Origin: Pseudomonas sp. BN411
GTDB taxonomy: Bacteria > Pseudomonadota > Gammaproteobacteria > Pseudomonadales > Pseudomonadaceae
NCBI RefSeq assembly: GCF_029871235.1
Contig: NZ_SSOM01000065.1
Span: 248,001 to 312,000 of the forward strand
Reading direction: 5' to 3'
Length of the DNA: 64,000 nucleotides
Part shown: positions 58,608-64,000 of the stretch, piece after piece
Layout: each line of letters begins with the position of its first letter
How positions within the stretch are numbered: the first letter of the stretch is position 1
The notes under the pieces: model-generated
Databases searched by the model: none
What the model was told of the DNA's origin: nothing
Seen by the model: only the letters and a program-made list of their open reading frames with translations
Made by a program: the position numbers and the translations under genes

Positions 58608-59547
58608 GTGCAACCAGCAGCTTCCGCCATATCACCGTCCTGCTCGAAGAGGCAGTGGAAGGCCTCGCCCTGCGCGCGGATGGCTGCTACCTGGATGGCA
58701 CGTTCGGGCGGGGCGGGCATAGCCGGCTCATCCTTGAGCGGCTTGGACCCGGGGGACGCTTGCTGGGATTCGACAAGGACCCGCAAGCGATTGCGACGGG
58801 GCAAGCTCTGGCGGCCGATGACGGCCGCTTTGTCATTGTGCAACGGAGCTTTGCCGAGCTCGGTGACGAAGTGCGCCAGCGGGGCCTGGATGGCAAGGTG
58901 GACGGCGTTCTGCTCGACCTTGGCGTCTCCTCCCCGCAGCTGGACGACCCGGAGCGTGGTTTCAGTTTCCTCAATGATGGCCCGCTGGACATGCGCATGA
59001 ACCCTGATCGCGGCCAGAGCGCTGCGCAGTGGATCGCCAGTGCCAGCGAGGACGAAATCGCCCGTGTCTTCAAGGACTACGGCGAAGAGCGTTTTGCCAA
59101 GCGCATGGCCCGTGCTGTGGTGCAGCGTCGCGCAGAGAAGCCTTTCGAACGCACCGCCGACCTTGCGGCCGTACTGAGCGCCGCCAATCCGGCCTGGGAA
59201 AAGGGCAAGAACCCTGCGACCCGTGCGTTCCAGGGCATCCGAATTCACGTCAACAACGAACTGGGCGACCTTGAGCAGGGGCTTGATGCCGCGCTCGAGG
59301 CAGTCGCCGTTGGCGGTCGCCTGGTGGTGATCAGCTTCCACTCCCTGGAAGACCGCATCGTCAAACAGTTCATGCGCAAGCACGCCAAGGGCGAAGCCGA
59401 CAAGCTGCCCCGCGACCTGCCGATTCGCCAGGCCGTTTTCGATCCTCGCCTGAAGCTGCTGGGTAAACCGCAATACGCGTCGGACGAAGAGCTCAAGGCC
59501 AACCCGCGTTCGCGCAGTGCAGTCATGCGTGTGGCGGAGAAGCTGCG

Positions 59548-59551
<4 letters not shown>
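58604..59551 (+). CDS. rsmH: 16S rRNA (cytosine(1402)-N(4))-methyltransferase
   Basis: SAM-dependent base methylation of C1402 in 16S rRNA, complementing RsmI. 315 aa, GTG start in the GTGA overlap with mra[20 protein letters not shown] holds the SAM loop; [20 protein letters not shown] and [14 protein letters not shown] are family motifs. Called MraW in older annotation. Confidence 0.97.
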
Positions 59552-61570
<2,019 letters not shown>

Positions 61571-61571
<1 letters not shown>

Positions 61572-63034
61572 TGCCCATGCCACTGAACCAATTGTTGCCC
61601 CAGGCGCAAAGCGCCACCCTGATTCGTGAACTGACCCTGGACAGCCGCAAGGTGCGTCCGGGCGATCTGTTTCTGGCCGTACCCGGTGCCCAGCACGACG
61701 GTCGCGACCACATTGCTGATGCGGTGTCCCGTGGCGCCGTCGCCGTGGCCTATGAAGCCGTGGATGCGAAGGTGTCGGAAACCGCCGGTGCCGAGCTGAT
61801 CCCGATCAAAGGCCTGGCCGGCCAGCTGTCGGCCATTGCCGGTCGCTTCTATGGTGAGCCGAGCCGTGCCCTGCGCCTGGTCGGTGTCACCGGCACCAAT
61901 GGCAAGACCAGCGTCAGCCAACTGCTGGCCCAGGCCCTCGACCAGTTGGGCGAACGCTGCGGCATCGTCGGTACCCTGGGTACCGGCTTCTATGGCGAGC
62001 TGGAAAGCGGTCGCCACACCACACCCGATCCGCTGGCCGTGCAGGCCACCCTGGCAGGCCTGAAACAGGCCGGTGCCCGTGCCGTTGCAATGGAAGTTTC
62101 TTCCCATGGCCTTGAGCAGGGTCGGGTTGCTGCGCTGGACTTCGATGTCGCAGCGTTCACCAACCTGTCCCGCGACCACCTGGACTTCCATGGTTCGATG
62201 GAGGCCTACGCGGCCGCCAAGGCCAAGCTGTTCAGCTGGCCGAACCTGCGTGCGCGGGTGATCAACCTGGATGACGAATTCGGCCGCAAACTGGCCGGCG
62301 AACAGCACGAGTCGCGTCTGTTCAGCTACAGCCTGGAAGAATCCAGTGCCTTCCTTTATTGCCGAGAAGCCCATTTCGACGATCACGGCGTGCGTGCCCA
62401 CCTGGTTACCCATCAGGGTGAAGGCTTGCTGCGCAGCCCGCTGCTGGGGCGCTTCAACCTGAGCAACCTGCTGGCCGTTGTCGGCGCGTTGCTGGCCATG
62501 GATTACCCGCTGGCCGATGTGCTGAAGGTCCTGCCGTCGCTGCAAGGCCCGGTAGGGCGTATGCAACGACTGGGCGGCGGCGAGAAGCCGCTGGTGGTGG
62601 TGGATTACGCCCATACGCCGGATGCCCTGGAGAAGGTTCTGCAGGCTCTGCGCCCCCATGTCCGTGGCCGCCTGCTCTGCCTGTTCGGTTGTGGTGGTGA
62701 TCGCGATCGCGGCAAGCGTCCGCTGATGGCTGCCGTTGCCGAGCACCTGGCCGACCACGTGCTGGTAACCGACGACAACCCGCGCACCGAGGACCCGGCG
62801 CAGATCTTCGCTGATATCCGTCCGGGCTTCGCCGATGCGGACAAGGTCGAGTTCATTGCTGGTCGTGGCCTGGCTATCGCCCAGTTGATCGCTTCGGCTG
62901 GCGTTGACGACGTCGTGCTGCTGGCCGGCAAGGGCCATGAGGATTACCAGGAGATCGCCGGCGTACGCCATCTCTTCTCCGACCTCGACGAGGCGGCCAA
63001 GGCGCTGGACGCGAGGGAGGTGCCCAATGCTTAA
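61571..63034 (+). CDS. murE: UDP-MurNAc-tripeptide synthetase (meso-diaminopimelate-adding)
   Basis: Cytoplasmic ligase adding the third stem-peptide residue. 487 aa. ATP loop GVTGTNGKTSVSQLL (about 97-111); the DDNPRTEDP motif in the C-terminal domain is the DNPR signature of enzymes that select meso-diaminopimelate, as expected for a Gram-negative. TGATG overlap with ftsI and 8-base overlap with murF. Confidence 0.98.
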
Positions 63035-64000
63035 GCCCTTCCGTCTTTCCGAGCTCCTCGGACCGCTGCAAGCCGAACTGGTGGGGGCCGACGTCGCCTT
63101 CACCGGCGTTTCCAGCGACAGCCGCAAGATCGAAGCCGGACAGCTCTTCATCGCCTTGGTTGGCCCGCGTTTCGACGGCCATGACTACCTTGGCGACGTT
63201 GCTGCCAAGGGCGCCATCGCCGCCCTGGTACAGCGCAAGGTGGCGGATGCGCCTATCCCGCAACTGGTGGTGACCGATACCCGCGAAGGTCTTGGCCGCC
63301 TGGGTGCCTACAATCGCGACGGTTTCACCGGCCGCGTCGCAGCGGTCACCGGTTCCAGCGGCAAGACCACCGTCAAGGAGATGCTTGCCAGCATCCTGCG
63401 GACCCAGGGAAGCGTGCTGGCCACGCGCGGCAACCTGAACAACGACCTCGGCGTGCCTCTGACCCTTCTGGAGCTGGGTGCCGAACACGACAGCGCGGTG
63501 ATCGAACTGGGTGCCTCGCGCGTCGGTGAAATCCTCTACACCGTCGGCTTGACCCGGCCGCAGGTGGCGATCCTGAACAACGCCGGTACCGCCCATGTGG
63601 GCGAGTTCGGTGGTCCGGAAAAGATTGTCGAAGCCAAGGGCGAAATCCTCGAGGGGCTGCCGGCTGACGGCGTCGCCGTGCTGAACCGCGACGACCGCGC
63701 ATTCGACATCTGGCACACCCGCGCTGCAGGCCGCCGCGTGATCAGCTTCGGCGTGACTGATGGCCGCGCCGATGTACGTGCCGAGAACCTGACCCGCGAT
63801 GCGCGCGGTTGCATGGCCTTCAGCCTTCGTGGCCTGGCCGGCGACGCGGACATCCAGCTGAACCTGTTGGGGGCGCACAACGTCGCCAACTCCCTGGCCG
63901 CCGCTGCCGCCGCACACGCCCTTGGCGTGCCGCTGGTCGGGATCAAGGCAGGCCTGGAAAACCTGCAGCCTGTCAAAGGCCGCGCCGTAGCGCAGCTCGC
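63027..64000 (+). CDS. murF: UDP-MurNAc-tripeptide-D-Ala-D-Ala ligase, 3' end cut by the window
   Basis: Adds D-Ala-D-Ala to the UDP-MurNAc-tripeptide. About 324 codons visible from ATG 63027, whose GGGAGG ribosome site lies within the end of murE. ATP loop AVTGSSGKTTVKEMLASIL and RGNLNNDLGVPLTLL are typical; FTGVSSDSRKIEAGQLFIAL in the N-terminal UDP-binding domain. The frame stays open to the window edge. Confidence 0.97.
   Translation, partial: MLKPFRLSELLGPLQAELVGADVAFTGVSSDSRKIEAGQLFIALVGPRFDGHDYLGDVAAKGAIAALVQRKVADAPIPQLVVTDTREGLGRLGAYNRDGFTGRVAAVTGSSGKTTVKEMLASILRTQGSVLATRGNLNNDLGVPLTLLELGAEHDSAVIELGASRVGEILYTVGLTRPQVAILNNAGTAHVGEFGGPEKIVEAKGEILEGLPADGVAVLNRDDRAFDIWHTRAAGRRVISFGVTDGRADVRAENLTRDARGCMAFSLRGLAGDADIQLNLLGAHNVANSLAAAAAAHALGVPLVGIKAGLENLQPVKGRAVAQL

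Overview
The window is a stretch of a Pseudomonas chromosome, probably from a species fairly close in gene order to P. aeruginosa. It is GC-rich and densely coded. It carries long runs of core genes in an order I recall from Pseudomonas: gatCA | mreBCD-maf-rng-yhdP | tldD/pmbA | ptsO-rapZ-ptsN-hpf-rpoN-lptBAC-kdsC-kdsD | mlaFEDCB-ibaG-murA-hisGDC | algW | cysD-cysNC | rplM-rpsI | petABC-sspAB | lpoA cluster | rsmI-rnpB | mraZ-rsmH-ftsL-ftsI-murE-murF. The species cannot be fixed from the sequence alone. I see no tRNA, rRNA, transposase, prophage, integron or CRISPR array.

Region 1 (1-15 kb): part of gatA and all of gatC on the minus strand, divergent from the mreBCD shape operon. mreBCD runs on through maf, rng (RNase G), the very large envelope protein gene yhdP, a nitrilase-family gene and tldD. 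yjgA (darP) is on the opposite strand before pmbA, the partner of tldD. Region 2 (15-22 kb, minus strand): transport of lipopolysaccharide (lptC-lptA-lptB), Kdo synthesis (kdsD, kdsC), sigma-54 (rpoN), hibernation factor, the nitrogen phosphotransferase proteins PtsN and PtsO, and RapZ. Region 3 (22-30 kb, plus strand): the Mla phospholipid-transport operon, ibaG, murA, hisG, hisD and hisC.

Region 4 (30-48 kb) is the most variable. It holds a two-gene TonB receptor/DUF4198 unit with a strong candidate Zur (zinc) operator, then algW, a NIF3-family gene, an MltB-type transglycosylase, the sulfate-activation genes cysD and cysNC, zapG, a hydrolase, trpS, zapE, an unrecognised exported protein, a GlxA/AraC-type regulator divergent from an acyl-CoA dehydrogenase, and an aldo/keto reductase. 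Region 5 (48-64 kb): rplM-rpsI, the cytochrome bc1 operon, sspAB, the lpoA-yraN-gmhA/diaA-BON cluster, rsmI, the RNase P RNA, and the start of the division and cell-wall (dcw) cluster with its MraZ operator, ending inside murF.

Most of the window serves envelope construction: cell shape, murein precursors, LPS transport and outer-membrane lipid balance. Observations outside routine annotation are: a 124-bp palindromic repeat present twice, with paired compensatory base changes; the putative zinc-responsive receptor unit; an apparent AUC start codon for mreC; a 15-base exact match to the Tn5 mosaic end upstream of hpf; and a perfect palindrome upstream of petABC.
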